From Paramacrobiotus richtersi (Eukaryota; Tardigrada; Eutardigrada; Parachela; Macrobiotidae): DNA of 29,915 nt. The position numbers and the translations under genes were made by a program. The stretch covers positions 1-29,915 of the forward strand of contig JAQGAU010000365.1 of the NCBI GenBank assembly GCA_034698045.1, given 5' to 3'. Of this stretch, positions 1 through 9,753 are shown one piece after another (position 1 is the stretch's first letter; each line of letters begins with the position of its first letter). A model generated the notes under the pieces. The model saw only the letters and a list, made by a program, of their open reading frames with translations, had not been told where the DNA came from and did not search any database.

Positions 1-533
1 GAAAACGATTAACCAAAACCACTTGAATTGTGCACTGATACTTCAAATGCGCTGTTGCTGACCAAGTGGTATCTGATTTGGATGCTGATCGAATTTTGTA
101 AACTATTGCCGGTATACTTCATTCCACAGTAAATACGTATATACTAATTAATAAGATGACCTTATTAACAATGACTAATGGTTTATAATGATCAACAACG
201 ATGTTTTCCATTAGTAATAACTATTATATAATGTGACATTAAGGAACAGTTTTAATTAAACAGTGACTTATATTCTTCAGCCATAGGAAATGAATATAGT
301 GGCCATATCGAGAACGATCTCTATTTAATTTGCATTCTGAATATTCGTAACCAAATTTCGTAAGGTACCTGTAACAAGCAACATGCACATGCGGACTGTA
401 TAATATGCACTTAATAAGTAATTTCGTTTATATAATTATACAGTATATATATAGGTTTGTATTATACTGCTAACAATTGCAAAATCAATGCAAAAATTTT
501 AAGACCACCGCAGTGAGCGCCGCTAAATGTACG
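1..533. other. AT-rich stretch without a recognised gene
   Basis: No reading frame here shows a recognisable domain or a convincing splice pattern. The sequence is AT-rich with short simple runs such as the TATATATA tract near 443-455. It ends at the TA dinucleotide that borders the inverted-repeat element starting at 536. Confidence 0.5.
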
Positions 534-535
534 TA

Positions 536-1647
536 CAGTGTTGCCCAGCCAAGTCTGGGCAACGGGTTTTAGTCCCTTCCATTGCCCGCCATGAAGCCTG
601 ACAGCTAATTTTCTAATGTGCTCCAGACGTCCATTCCCCGTGCTATCTTCCACGGTAAAAGGTTTGGTTTTATCTGGTGGTCGGAATTTTTTATGAATTG
701 TTTATCGAAGCACACCAGCTTCAAAAATTTGTCCGACCCGTGCTCTGTCTTTTCTCAAAACTCGTAAAATAATTTCTATAAAGTTGTAAAATGTATAGTT
801 TTTTCCATCTTACGTTCATTCGAAAGAGCGTTTTTTCTTCTTCTTGCGAGAAGCAAGAAAAACTCACTGCGATCTGCTGTCCGTCTGCTGTGGGCGGTGG
901 CGCGAGCAACAGCGTCGACCTTGATCAGTGGTTGGTTTGACCTTTGCCATGCGACCTGGTGTGTCTGCACAGCGCCGTTTTTGTAATGCAGCTCTAGAGG
1001 ACGAACCCAAATGTCCGCAGCATTTCAAATCTCTAACGTTTACAAAGCACCGTCAAACATATTGGCCATTTAAGTCTTTCGGTCATGTTTTCATCATCAC
1101 TGCTTGCTTCTATTTTCATACCAAACTTGGAAAGCGTTCAGCGTACCGTTGGCGCATCGCCTGCCCGTACTGATGCCTATTTTGGCATGCTTAGGTCATA
1201 CTCTATCTGTAAACTATCAAAGTGTTTTCGAAAACTTGCTCTTGCGTCTTCACGTGCGCTTGGCCTTCACATGTGTTTTAACATAGGAGTCTATGGGAGA
1301 TAAAATTCGGCGGTTCGCCGTCCCGGGCTGTGATTGTAAAATATAACCGTTTCAAGTTTTCTTAACGGAAACGCTTGTGTTTTATCCATTGAAGCAGGCG
1401 AAGTGCCTGAATACATACTGCGGTGGTTTCTACAGTCATGTTTGTACTACAAGAAAAAACGATTTTACCCTCACGTGTTCAAAGTGGATTCTGCGAAGCT
1501 GGTTAATAGGCAGCTACTCTCTTTGAAATGCGTTGGATAGAGGAAAAAACGTTATGCTAGAAAAGGGCTGAAAGTAAGCCTGGTAGCTGCGCAACAGAGG
1601 ATGGAGCAGGTCAAACGCGTTTGCCCAGACTTGGCTGGGCACCACTG
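536..1647. mobile_element. Tc1/mariner-like non-autonomous element with terminal inverted repeats
   Basis: The ends are inverted repeats of 27 nt with one mismatch (536-562 and 1621-1647). They begin CAGTG and continue TGCCCAGCCAAG. The dinucleotide TA stands directly outside each end (534-535 and 1648-1649), as expected for the TA target duplication of Tc1/mariner transposons, whose ends often start CAGTG. The repeat also contains its own hairpin, TTGCCCAG pairing with CTGGGCAA around a 6-nt loop. The 1112-bp element contains no ORF with recognisable transposase motifs, so it is either a non-autonomous derivative or a decayed copy. A hAT assignment was considered because hAT ends can start CAGTG, but the flanking 8-mers do not match. 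Confidence 0.6.
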
Positions 1648-1649
1648 TA

Positions 1650-2505
1650 GCAGTAGTACAATTTTAAGTCGTACAAATTTCCCGTATATCGCATAATAAA
1701 GATTTTCGACATCCTACTTGTTCGTTTCCGTTCATAAAAGTCTTAAATTACTGATACATAATTGACGTTGAATATATTAAATTGGTATGCCTTACGTTAT
1801 GTAAATTGTATGGAACGCTATCATAATATGAAAACTGAAACAATTTTAATGCATCAGTTAATGTCAGCATACTGTATTGTCAGTTGTAGGATGTTTATGC
1901 TGTTCAGATCTGGCTGAAGGTTATGGGTGTAATCGTAGAGCGGTGGCTGCACAGTTTTTCAAATCCATTAACGTTAGCGCAAAAGTTGACACTTCTTACT
2001 GCATTCGAATTGTGCACTTACTTAATCAATTTTTTTATACTTTCCACCAATCAAATGAAAATATATCGCATTTTCGTGAATACAGTACGAGTCTCTGCTG
2101 TTGCCTTATAATTATCAAAACTTTCCCATCCCATACGCAGGAAAATCAGTCCATGTTTTGATCAACTGAACCATGAGACATTTGCATCAAAAATGAACGT
2201 TCGGGACTGCTGTTTTGCTAAATTAGCTTTCCTTTGTTAATTGGCTGAATTCTCATTGGTTGAGTAAGTAAACCATTTTCTATATTCTCTCTTTCGAAAA
2301 TTTCAAGCTATGGACAGTTCAAATCTGTCGGTACATAACCATAAGTTTCTGACGTACAAGAATCAGAAAATCCCATAAAATCAGAAAATCATATTGTACA
2401 GTCAAATATCATATTCTTCAATGATTGTATCATATCATTGAAAAGAACAACAGATTTTTGCACAAGATGATTTCAATAGTGTACATTCGGCATACCGAAA
2501 TCAGC
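1650..2505. other. Intergenic stretch, nothing recognised
   Basis: This AT-rich sequence lies between the inverted-repeat element and the left duplication block. Short ORFs occur (for example 1877-2161 on +), but none shows a domain, a compositional bias or splice support. I see no RNA gene or repeat array. Confidence 0.4.
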
Positions 2506-2647
2506 TTATAAGATCACGAAAATCGTAGTGCAATGGCTGACGTATACTGCTTGATCACGGTGCATACATCGACGCTAATTCTCCTATAATCGCTCAGAAT
2601 TCGTAGAACCATTAATTTTTGAAATTCGAGCGTGCACTTTTTGTCCT

Positions 2648-3770
2648 TCTTAAACTTCAATCTTTTTCAGACATAGTCACATAAAAGACACAGACTATGC
2701 TGCATTAGCCAATCTTACAAACAATCCCTATGGAAAGAATGCCCACACGGCAGCGTAACAAATTCATGACCTTTACCTTTACCATTACACAGCACACACT
2801 CAAGTTCGTTGGTCAGTGTGGAGGGGGAGTTTAACACACAGCGTCGAAAGCAAAGCATTTCATTCCGTTTCCGCTTGTTCATCACCACATGCCGAAGTGA
2901 TATGCACGCCAATCTCGAACATGACCACCACACTGGTTCCGCTCCAGTGGTGATAAATCTCCCATAACGCTGCTACATTGGCAAAACATCCGACAATACC
3001 GCAGCGACTGAAGAAATTCAGGAAATCCTCCCATGCTTCCATAAATCGGATGATTTTATGGAACGCGTTAACTGCACGTTTATCGCACGTATATTTTAAA
3101 TGTATTATATACAGTACTGGTAAAGAAAATCCGGATAAAACTGCGTAAAAAAAATGTAAAATACAACTAAAAATCTCCAAGGTCAGCCAGATTCTAAACG
3201 GTTGGGTGATTGTAAAAAACAATCCTGGACGGCTGGCGCGAATTCCCCAACAAACCAGTGCATGCACGATGTATACAGTTTATACGTGAAAAACAATATC
3301 TTAATGGTCAAATGGATGAATTCAACACAGTTATAACGACCGGCAGAGACGAAAGGCTTTTATCGATGATTTCTTGCAAAATGTTTTCGCTCGACGAGGA
3401 ATAACATACAAATAATGTAGGACGCAAAAGGTCACCATTAACTTGACCACATCGATCAGCAGTAACGGCGTGCCACTGTCAGCACTGATGCAGAGATGCG
3501 TGCATCCGGATAAAAAAAAACTAAATCCCCAAAAGGCGACGATACTTTCGCATGAGGCAAGAAGAATTAGAAATAAGAGAAAATTCTGAAAGTATTTTTT
3601 TAATTGTTGTGGTGACTGTTCCATCCGGATAAAATCTCCCGAACTAGTGTATAATATGCTGGCTTCTGTTCGGAAAGGGACAGCCGGGAACAGACAATGC
3701 TGCACGTAGGAATACAACAATTGACGAGTTTGTTCGATAAGCCAGAGCAATCAACTTTTGATATGTTTTA
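2648..3770 (-). pseudogene. Broken copy of the multipass RING-H2 ligase gene
   Basis: The sequence matches the intact gene at 12648-14652 over the RING finger and several membrane segments, but no single frame is open. The ATG of the intact gene is changed to TTG in the copy (near 3751). A large deletion fuses the start region directly to mid-protein sequence near 3720, removing the intron and the first membrane segments. A second deletion at 3460/3461 removes about 153 bp. At least two frameshifts separate the remaining pieces (2715-2933, 2860-3267, 3331-3750). Near the 3' end a 6-nt change after the last RING cysteines introduces an early stop, and a CP pair has become CL. The RING core (CVLC and CGHSFHRDC) is still readable. 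Confidence 0.88.
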
Positions 3771-4107
3771 TACGATTTTCCGAGCCTAAAAAATGATAAA
3801 CAGATGTAAATGCAGTCAGCAGACACTTGTTTGTCGCCGTGGAATCCCTACTTTCGATCAGATCGTGATATACTCGTGGCAAAAACGATAACGTGCGTAT
3901 TACTATACAGAGCACATGCTATCGCAAAGTATGATAATAGTTAAATACTGTATTCCCGAGCCAATGAGCTAAACTGTATTATATCAAGTATAATAATATT
4001 ATTATTCAAGTTTCTACGATGTCATGAAAATGGGCATGGGCATTAATTAAATACTTAGTACGACATCATAGTACACTGCAATTGAGTACAATACTGAAGT
4101 TTGAACT

Positions 4108-4325
4108 AGCTGGCAGCTTTTGAAGACGTCGAGAAGGAAATCGAGCGATGTACCCAGGTGAATTATAAAATTCATCAGCACGAAATTGAATACTCTTTGT
4201 GGCATAAATAGTATTAATTTAACTTTTGGATGCTGAAATCTTTGAAAAAGATATTATACTTCGCACACGTTCATTGCTGTGTATACAGTAATCGCGAAAA
4301 CGTAGAGCGACGGCTTTGCTCACAG
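4108..4325 (+). pseudogene. Elongin-B exon 1 fragment (duplicate)
   Basis: The sequence from 4108 matches 15541-15745: the second half of Elongin-B exon 1, the splice donor CAG|GTGAA and the first part of intron 1. The start codon and the first ~25 codons are missing, removed by the deletion that also took the proximal intergenic region. No exon 2 or exon 3 copy is visible nearby. Similarity stops near 4325, and a further match to intron 1 (parent about 15766-15815) appears at about 5828-5870, so the two pieces may once have been continuous. The fragment cannot encode a ubiquitin-like fold. Confidence 0.8.
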
Positions 4326-4772
4326 TATCTTTCTGGCTTTAAGGTGCGGGTTCTATCAAGAAATAGGAATTATTCGACTTTATTCTACAGCTTTCACTAG
4401 TAACCTGAATATAAGATCTCTGTAATCCAAAAACAAAAACAGCGAAACTAAATTCCTTGCGGAAGTTATTCACGAAACATGAATGGACCCCTCACAATGT
4501 TCAATGAGAGGGTCAGACGAAACCGGATCTTCGTTTCGCAGTTGTGTCCGGCTTGCGGTCAGCTAGGCTGAACGGGCAGGTATAGAGTGTTGGTCAGTTT
4601 GTTCGGTGGTTCAGCTTGGCCATGCGGTACTCAGACTGATGCGGTATCATGTGTATTGTTTCTCACTTTGTCAAATGATACTGTAATTTTACGATAGTTG
4701 ATCGCATAACATTTTTAATTTTGTGCGCACAATTGCTGCGAATTATGAAGAAAGCCTAATTAAAAGTCTATT

Positions 4773-5021
4773 ATGGATTCCGATTGGGAAGTACTCGATC
4801 TGGATGATATTGTGTCAGGAAACTATGTTAAACCTGCATCTAGTAAGTCGATGTTGTCGCATGTTGCCAGAACACCGCGCACGTTCAAATGCAGCGCATG
4901 TGGCGAACACGGGCATCGGAAAAACAGCAAAGATTGCGCCAAGTATTCTGACCGTTCGATAACCAAAGCACGCTCATCTTTTCGAAATGCGCAGTACGGA
5001 AGCGGGATCGACGATATATAA
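4773..5021 (+). CDS. Small CCHC zinc-knuckle protein, function unknown
   Basis: An intact 82-residue single-exon frame starts with ATG at 4773 and ends TAA at 5019-5021. The N-terminus is acidic (DSDWEVLDLDD). A zinc knuckle of form C-x2-C-x4-H-x6-C occupies residues ~46-61 (CSACGEHGHRKNSKDC), followed by a basic, serine-rich tail. CCHC knuckles usually bind single-stranded nucleic acid and occur in retroelement Gag proteins, transposase-associated proteins and small RNA-binding proteins. The six residues between His and the last Cys are longer than the retroviral spacing of four. The gene lies in an interval of about 1.5 kb that appears to interrupt duplicated Elongin-B intron sequence. It could be a host microprotein or a remnant of a mobile element. 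No introns are needed. Confidence 0.55.
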   Translation: MDSDWEVLDLDDIVSGNYVKPASSKSMLSHVARTPRTFKCSACGEHGHRKNSKDCAKYSDRSITKARSSFRNAQYGSGIDDI

Positions 5022-5827
5022 TCAGAAAGACACTTGGAAAAGTTTTTAGTATTTTTTGACGAACAGTTTATTGTAATTTACTGTAGCTGTTCAGATGATG
5101 CTGTTTTGTTGAGAGCCAATAAGCGGGATTTTATAAAGTTGTAACATGGATGTTGGCTTATCACTGTGTAAAATGAGCTCATAAAAGCCGGGTTGCCGAC
5201 TATGCTGTACTGATTCCAGACTGACCAGACCGCAGCTCGCCTGAGACTGACCGGTATGCGCTTTCGCTAGCGAGCGCACACGCATCTAGGCGTCTGTCCC
5301 CCTTTTCACATGATTCGACAACCGGCACTTGTTTCAACTTTTCGTTGTTTGTGTTTGTTCGCACAGTGCATTAATACTGTATCACTTTAATAAGCCAGAG
5401 CTGGCTTAAAATTAACACATAAACAGAAAGATGAAATTGCGAAAGTTTGAGCAAAATCGCTGCACTGTGTCAAAAGTTATAAGCGTTTAAAATTTTTAAA
5501 ATTATTTTTTAAAAAAAATAAAATGTTTAAAAAAATTTTGTAGTGGACAATTTTTAGGCATTTGGATTCTTTACATAAGTCCTGTCTAGGGGGTGTTCAG
5601 ATTCTGAACCATTGTAATGATAGGGGCGATTACCGTTTTGTTGTTTACTGCTTGTTTACCGCTCAGCCGATTGCAGTTTGGCTGATCAAAGCACATTGCG
5701 ACGTAGCTAAAACATCTGTTCATTCATTGGAACTATAAAGTACGCTTTCAAGTGCATCATACCATAGTTAAAAGCATGTATCTGAAGGTACCTGAACTGT
5801 TAGAACCATCACCTTAATACTTCAAGC
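5022..5827. other. Stretch without a recognised gene
   Basis: This region contains a very AT-rich tract (about 5480-5560, with a possible AATAAA at 5517-5522) and no coding sequence I can support. It separates the zinc-knuckle ORF from the short Elongin-B-intron-like match at about 5828-5870. Confidence 0.4.
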
Positions 5828-5870
5828 ATCATAAAGCATGTTGTAACGGTCAAAAGCACGTAAGCGAAAC
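5828..5870 (+). repeat. Elongin-B intron-1-like segment at a duplication junction
   Basis: The stretch CATCATAAAGCATGTTGTAA followed by CGGTCAAAAGCACGTAAG resembles the intron 1 segment at about 15766-15815, which contains CAACGGTCGAAAGCACATGAG. It runs directly into PP2C exon-2-like sequence at about 5871. The match is short and diverged, so it supports the junction but does not prove it. Confidence 0.45.
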
Positions 5871-6878
5871 GTCTCGTGGCCCAAAACGATGCCACTCGCC
5901 GTCACTGGCCAGGAGGATGAACTGATCCTGCTAATGACGCGCCCAGTGGAAAACATCGGGCTCGGGACTGATCATGCATCTGCTGGACAGGACTCCGTCC
6001 GGCCGGATGCGAACTTGTAGATGAAGTCACCCATGCTGCGGGACATGTCCAGCTTCCAGAAACGCCCCTTTCTGACGAACCAGCCGGCCGCCTCAATCCG
6101 CTGCTTCTCGTCCGGGTTGTCGGGCTTATGGTCACGCGTGACCACAGTCACGTCATCTCTTGAGACCGCGGCTGTCGCCGCAGTGATAATTAGTGAGATA
6201 AATACCGTCGGGCGCCACCAGCACACAGACGGCCGTCGAGCCCGACCGATCTGCCAATGTCACCACTTCCCCATCATTCCGGCGTCCAGCTAAAATGTTT
6301 ACGACGATTTCCGATTAGAAAACCAGAGCAGAGTACGGACGGTAGCGTTCGGCTGGAATCTTGTTTCGGTGTTCTTTCTTTATGATCAAAATGTATTTAA
6401 GGGTAAATGACAATCCGGAATTTGTGCGGAGCAGTACTGAAACTTTAGAAAACAACAATAATTGACAACATTTCTAAAAACCTGTACTATATTCTAGACT
6501 AATGGTCTAGTCTAACAGACTGTTATCCATTCTTTTCGGATGGCGACTCACCTTGAGAAATCCCTGGGCTATTCCGCGCTGGACCTCCTCGCCCGATAAA
6601 CTTCGATCCTCAAGAAGCTTCAGTTCGTCGGGAACGAAATGATACAGGTAGCTGGCGCAGTACTGGCTGATTCGGTCTCCGCCGTGCCCGTCGAACACTC
6701 CGAAGAAGCTCCACGAATCAAAAGGAGCTCCCAGCGTGGTTAGTGTCGTGAACGTGTCCTCCATAGTCTTTCGGCAGCCCTGAATGGAACAGGACACGAA
6801 GCGGACGCCATTCCCGCTCCCCGACGTTTAGTGCTTCCTTCGTTCTGGTCGCTCGTTCAGACAACTTCCCCGCGCCAT
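5871..6878 (-). pseudogene. Truncated PP2C phosphatase pseudogene (exon 1 and part of exon 2)
   Basis: Reading leftward from an ATG at 6876-6878, the sequence follows exon 1 of the intact PP2C gene, including the metal-site motif DGHGG and the donor GGATTTCTCAAG|GTGAGT near 6550. A nonsense change (TAC to TAA, 6828-6830) stops translation after about 16 codons. The exon 2 copy begins after an acceptor near 6292 (TTTTAG|CTGGAC). It keeps TRDHKP and MSRSMGDF but is frameshifted several times, and GGRVRKG has become GWFVRKG. Homology ends near 5871, midway through exon 2. The rest of exon 2 and exons 3-6 are absent, as expected if a duplication breakpoint fell there. It cannot make an active phosphatase. 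Confidence 0.88.
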
Positions 6879-7056
6879 CTTGATTCCAACTACAACAGCC
6901 TTCACAAAAATATTGCGGATTTGTAAGACTATCATTTGATTCACAATCTGGATCAGTACACCGCCATACAGCTTCGATCAGAAATAAATACAACAGAAAC
7001 GAAACAGTAGAAACGAAGTATAACAAACAGAATCTTAGAACAAATAGAGTCATGAT

Positions 7057-7440
7057 TCAGAATTGTATGATCGAGGGTTGTTTCAGTGAATGTCGACTCT
7101 CCTTTCGAAACCACCGCACTATTCCGAGCTTGATCAAATCTGTCGTTTCCTTAGCGGACAAACTTCCCTCCTCGACAGGCTTCTGTTCTTGGGGAACGAA
7201 GCGGTGCAGGTGGTTGGCGCAGTACTGGCTGACGCGATCGCCGCCGTCGAACACTCCGAAGAAGCTCCACGCTTCAAAGGGACCTGCAATCAGGAATGAT
7301 GGTTAGTGTCGTGCATGTGTCCTCCATGGTCTTCCTGTAGCCCTGCATTGAACAGGATACTAAGCGGATGCCATTCTCGCTGCCTGAAGAGTTGTTCTTC
7401 TTCCGTTCTGGTTCTCGATCAGGAAACTTCCCCTCGCCAT
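7057..7440 (-). pseudogene. Third, isolated copy of PP2C exon 1 (broken)
   Basis: From an ATG at 7438-7440 leftward the sequence matches PP2C exon 1 again. A one-base deletion within the first ~10 codons shifts the frame. The core SCSMQGYRKTMEDTCTTLT is then readable in a different frame (7274-7420), and a second shift separates it from the SWSFFGVFDG part. The catalytic DGHGG has lost two residues and reads DGG. The splice donor at the exon end has decayed from GTGAGT to GAGAGT. No exon 2 copy follows before the next exon 1 copy at 6878, so this is a solo exon duplicate. About 25 bp upstream of the ATG still resemble the leader of the intact gene (12067-12090). Confidence 0.85.
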
Positions 7441-7835
7441 CGTGATATAAATACTGCACCACGAAAAGTTTAAAATCATGTAAAATATCATTTCCCAAGA
7501 ATTTGGAAAGGTGGTCCGATGCAGAAAAACAGTTGCAGAAATGTAGTCCTCACCAGCAAAATTCCGAGTGAGCTGTTTTCCGAATTGCATCATAATAATT
7601 TTAAATCATCTCAAGAATACTGGAATAGCTGCAAATTGACATTTTGGACTCGTGGTTCTCACGGAGTCGAAATCTTGAGAAAGGGCGAGTCGACACAGTC
7701 GATTCTCATACTGCATGTGGGAGCGGCAGGTGGCGCATGATGTTCTATGGTGCAATCTAGTCGCCGGTTTCTGTTCGCAGTGCCACCTACTTCCTTACAA
7801 CTAGAGAGCGACTCGAGAATCTGATGATAAAGGGG

Positions 7836-7872
7836 GTCCCGAACGGTTCTGACAGTCAAAACCGTTCGGGAC
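7836..7872. repeat. Near-perfect 37-bp palindrome
   Basis: Arms 7836-7853 and 7855-7872 are reverse complements at 17 of 18 positions around a central A (7854). The outer 13 bp, GTCCCGAACGGTT, pair perfectly with 7860-7872, and the inner core is TGACAGTCA. The single mismatch is C7849 against A7859. It lies about 130 bp upstream of the start codon of the orphan gene at 8002, so it could be a protein-binding site, a 5' UTR hairpin or a tiny mobile-element relic. Confidence 0.8.
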
Positions 7873-8001
7873 GGTAACGTCAAAAATAGCTTGTGTGATA
7901 AGTTTGTTCCAGCGTTTGCGACAGTTCTTGAAAGTTCTATGAATGACAAATGAGAATACGTGGTAACGGTGTTCTAGCTGATTATTTTTGAATTTTTGCG
8001 A

Positions 8002-9110
8002 ATGGCAAAGGTATTTGCCCAAAGAGTGCGGCGACTTTCGGCAGGTATGGTGACTATCTCCTGCCTGACAGAACTGGATGAGAAGAGCATAAACGAAAAC
8101 CTAGCTCTTGCGCTGATTTATTACCGGCCGCTGACGGGCGAGGATACAATGATACGGGTTCGCGCCAGCTGGGACAAATATCCCGCAGATATGGTCACTG
8201 CCTGCAACCGGTCGTCTCTGCTGAACGTGAACATTGGAAGAAACATCGCCTTTCACGATGGGGACAGCATCGAGAAGAACGAAACATTTGGCCAGCTGCT
8301 GGAGCGGGACAACGGGCGGCCTCTTCACAAGAAAAAGATTCGAGATATCGGAAACTTCCGTCGGGCGTTTTTGTTTATTTCGTATGAAGGAAACTTCAGA
8401 GGATCCTCACAGAGTATTTCCAGTGACGATGGGGAGCACCTAGACTTCCCGGTAAGAAAAATTCACTTCTGCCATTCTTTCTGTTGCTACAGTGCAGAAA
8501 TCTGATAATGTTCCCTATCAGTGCTTACGTTATAACTAATAAGTAATTCAAGGCGTTTGATTAAGGTGATGACCAGTTAATGGCCTACTAATTGTTCGAA
8601 ATTTGCAGTAACATTCGTGCTAATCACTCTTCAAAAGGCGCGTGTTTCAGCCTTGTAAATTCCCTGATTTTCGTGCCAGTTTTGACGGCGACGTTTCATT
8701 TTCAGGGTTATGACATCGGTGAGGATCTCGTCAAAATCCTACCGGAAGACGGCATTGTGTCCCACGGGTGGTACAGAGTTGACATCCTGAACCGTTTCAC
8801 GTCGAGTGTAATCATACGGGTGCAAGCCCTGCCCGCGGCGACGGTATTCCAGGTGCTAGAAAAGGCACAGCTGGCTAAACAGTGCTCTAGTCTTCTCAAG
8901 ACAGCGAGCCCCTACAGTTATTTAGAGTGGACGATGAACGAAGCTTACGAGCACGGTGGGAAAGTGGAGAACGGAACTCGCGTTGTTGGATTGCTTGTAG
9001 AAACGGCCCGATCCGGGCCCGACTTACGGGAAGCGGACGAGCATGATTCCGACGAGGAGGAGCCGGACGAGGAGGAGCCGGATGAGGAAGAGCCGGACGA
9101 GAATCACTGA
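8002..9110 (+). CDS. Two-exon orphan gene with C-terminal acidic repeats
   Basis: The model joins 8002-8451 and 8706-9110 (284 residues). The donor is CCG|GTAAGA and the acceptor TTTTCAG|GGT, both in phase 0. The ATG at 8002 is the first Met in the frame, but an upstream exon cannot be excluded. I do not recognise the family. The protein has no signal peptide or membrane segment. Residues ~20-140 mix hydrophobic strands with charged stretches, suggesting a soluble folded domain, and exon 2 adds a second probable domain. The end is strongly acidic, with three tandem DEEEP units encoded by a 15-bp repeat (9051-9095) and then DENH. The gene lies between broken PP2C copies and the intact PP2C gene and shares no sequence with them. 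Such acidic tails are seen in histone-binding and other chromatin proteins, but that is not evidence of function here. Confidence 0.7.
9051..9095 (+). repeat. 15-bp tandem repeat encoding DEEEP x3
   Basis: Three consecutive 15-bp units (9051-9065, 9066-9080, 9081-9095) read GACGAGGAGGAGCCG with two synonymous changes in the third. A partial fourth unit follows. The changes are silent and the length is a multiple of three, so the repeat is tolerated in frame. Confidence 0.85.
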
Positions 9111-9753
9111 TAATGTAGTTTTGGCTGCTGTCCGCCGTATTGTTTTCTTCCGTCTACAAGCTACATTTTTGTTTTCAGATTCCAACTGATTTGGACACCG
9201 GCTGGCTGTGAATCAGACAAGTTTAGTGTCGGGGTTTTTATATATATTTTTGGCGATTTGGTTTTCGAACTAGAAAATGCAACGGTAATGAATTAGTCAA
9301 ACTGCTTGTCCTCAGTCGCACTTTCACTTTATAACGAAACAAAACTGGACTATTTGCAATTTCGCGTTTTCTGTACAGTAGCATTCCGTTCACAGCTCAT
9401 TATTTAGTCAATCTAATCACTCCAGGCTTCGTCTCCATCCACGTCAATGTGTAGGGGATGTTTTCATCCAGCATCTCCACTTCGTGCTAACGGCCTTCTG
9501 CACATTCGCGTGCTTCACCATGGCCCGCCCGCTATAAATGATCATCACTTCATATCAAAACATTCAAAAATATCAACAGCTCACGAAACTGTCCTCTCAA
9601 TATGAATGTGGTCTAAATGTGAATGTGGTCCAAATTCGACAACTTATAATCCAAAACGTATGGTTATCCCGGTCCGAACATACATACCACAACTGCTACC
9701 AGCTACTGCACTTACTTTCAGGTGTCAGGAGGAAGCTATAAAGCTTTTCTTGT
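9111..9753. other. Convergent intergenic stretch between the orphan gene and PP2C
   Basis: The two flanking genes end toward each other here. I see no coding sequence. No canonical AATAAA is evident close to either stop codon. Confidence 0.4.

Larger units (their letters stand above)
2510..4325. repeat. Left, decayed copy of the RING ligase/Elongin-B segment
   Basis: This block aligns in order and orientation with about 12510-15745. Matching landmarks include the RING coding region, the mid-gene membrane segments, the start region of the ligase, the divergent intergenic region and Elongin-B exon 1 with the start of its intron. In the intergenic part the shared blocks include the palindrome CGATCAGATCG (3855-3865 and 14837-14847) and the string TATTCCCGAGCCAAT. 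The copy is about 1.8 kb against 3.2 kb because of internal deletions corresponding to roughly 13471-13623, 13924-14617 and 15075-15535. Intergenic DNA is included and coding order is kept, so this is a DNA-level segmental duplication and not a retrocopy. Confidence 0.85.

Noticed and set aside
462-653. Minus-strand 63-codon frame at the left edge of the Tc1-like element
   Set aside because: It has no ATG start, spans the terminal inverted repeat and shows no domain.
536-1647. hAT assignment of the inverted-repeat element
   Set aside because: The CAGTG ends are compatible with hAT, but the 8-mers outside the ends match at only four positions, while a TA dinucleotide is present on both sides, as in Tc1/mariner.
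7659-7949. 96-codon minus-strand frame between the PP2C exon copy and the orphan gene
   Set aside because: It crosses the 37-bp palindrome, has no recognisable motif, and no splice or start context supports it.
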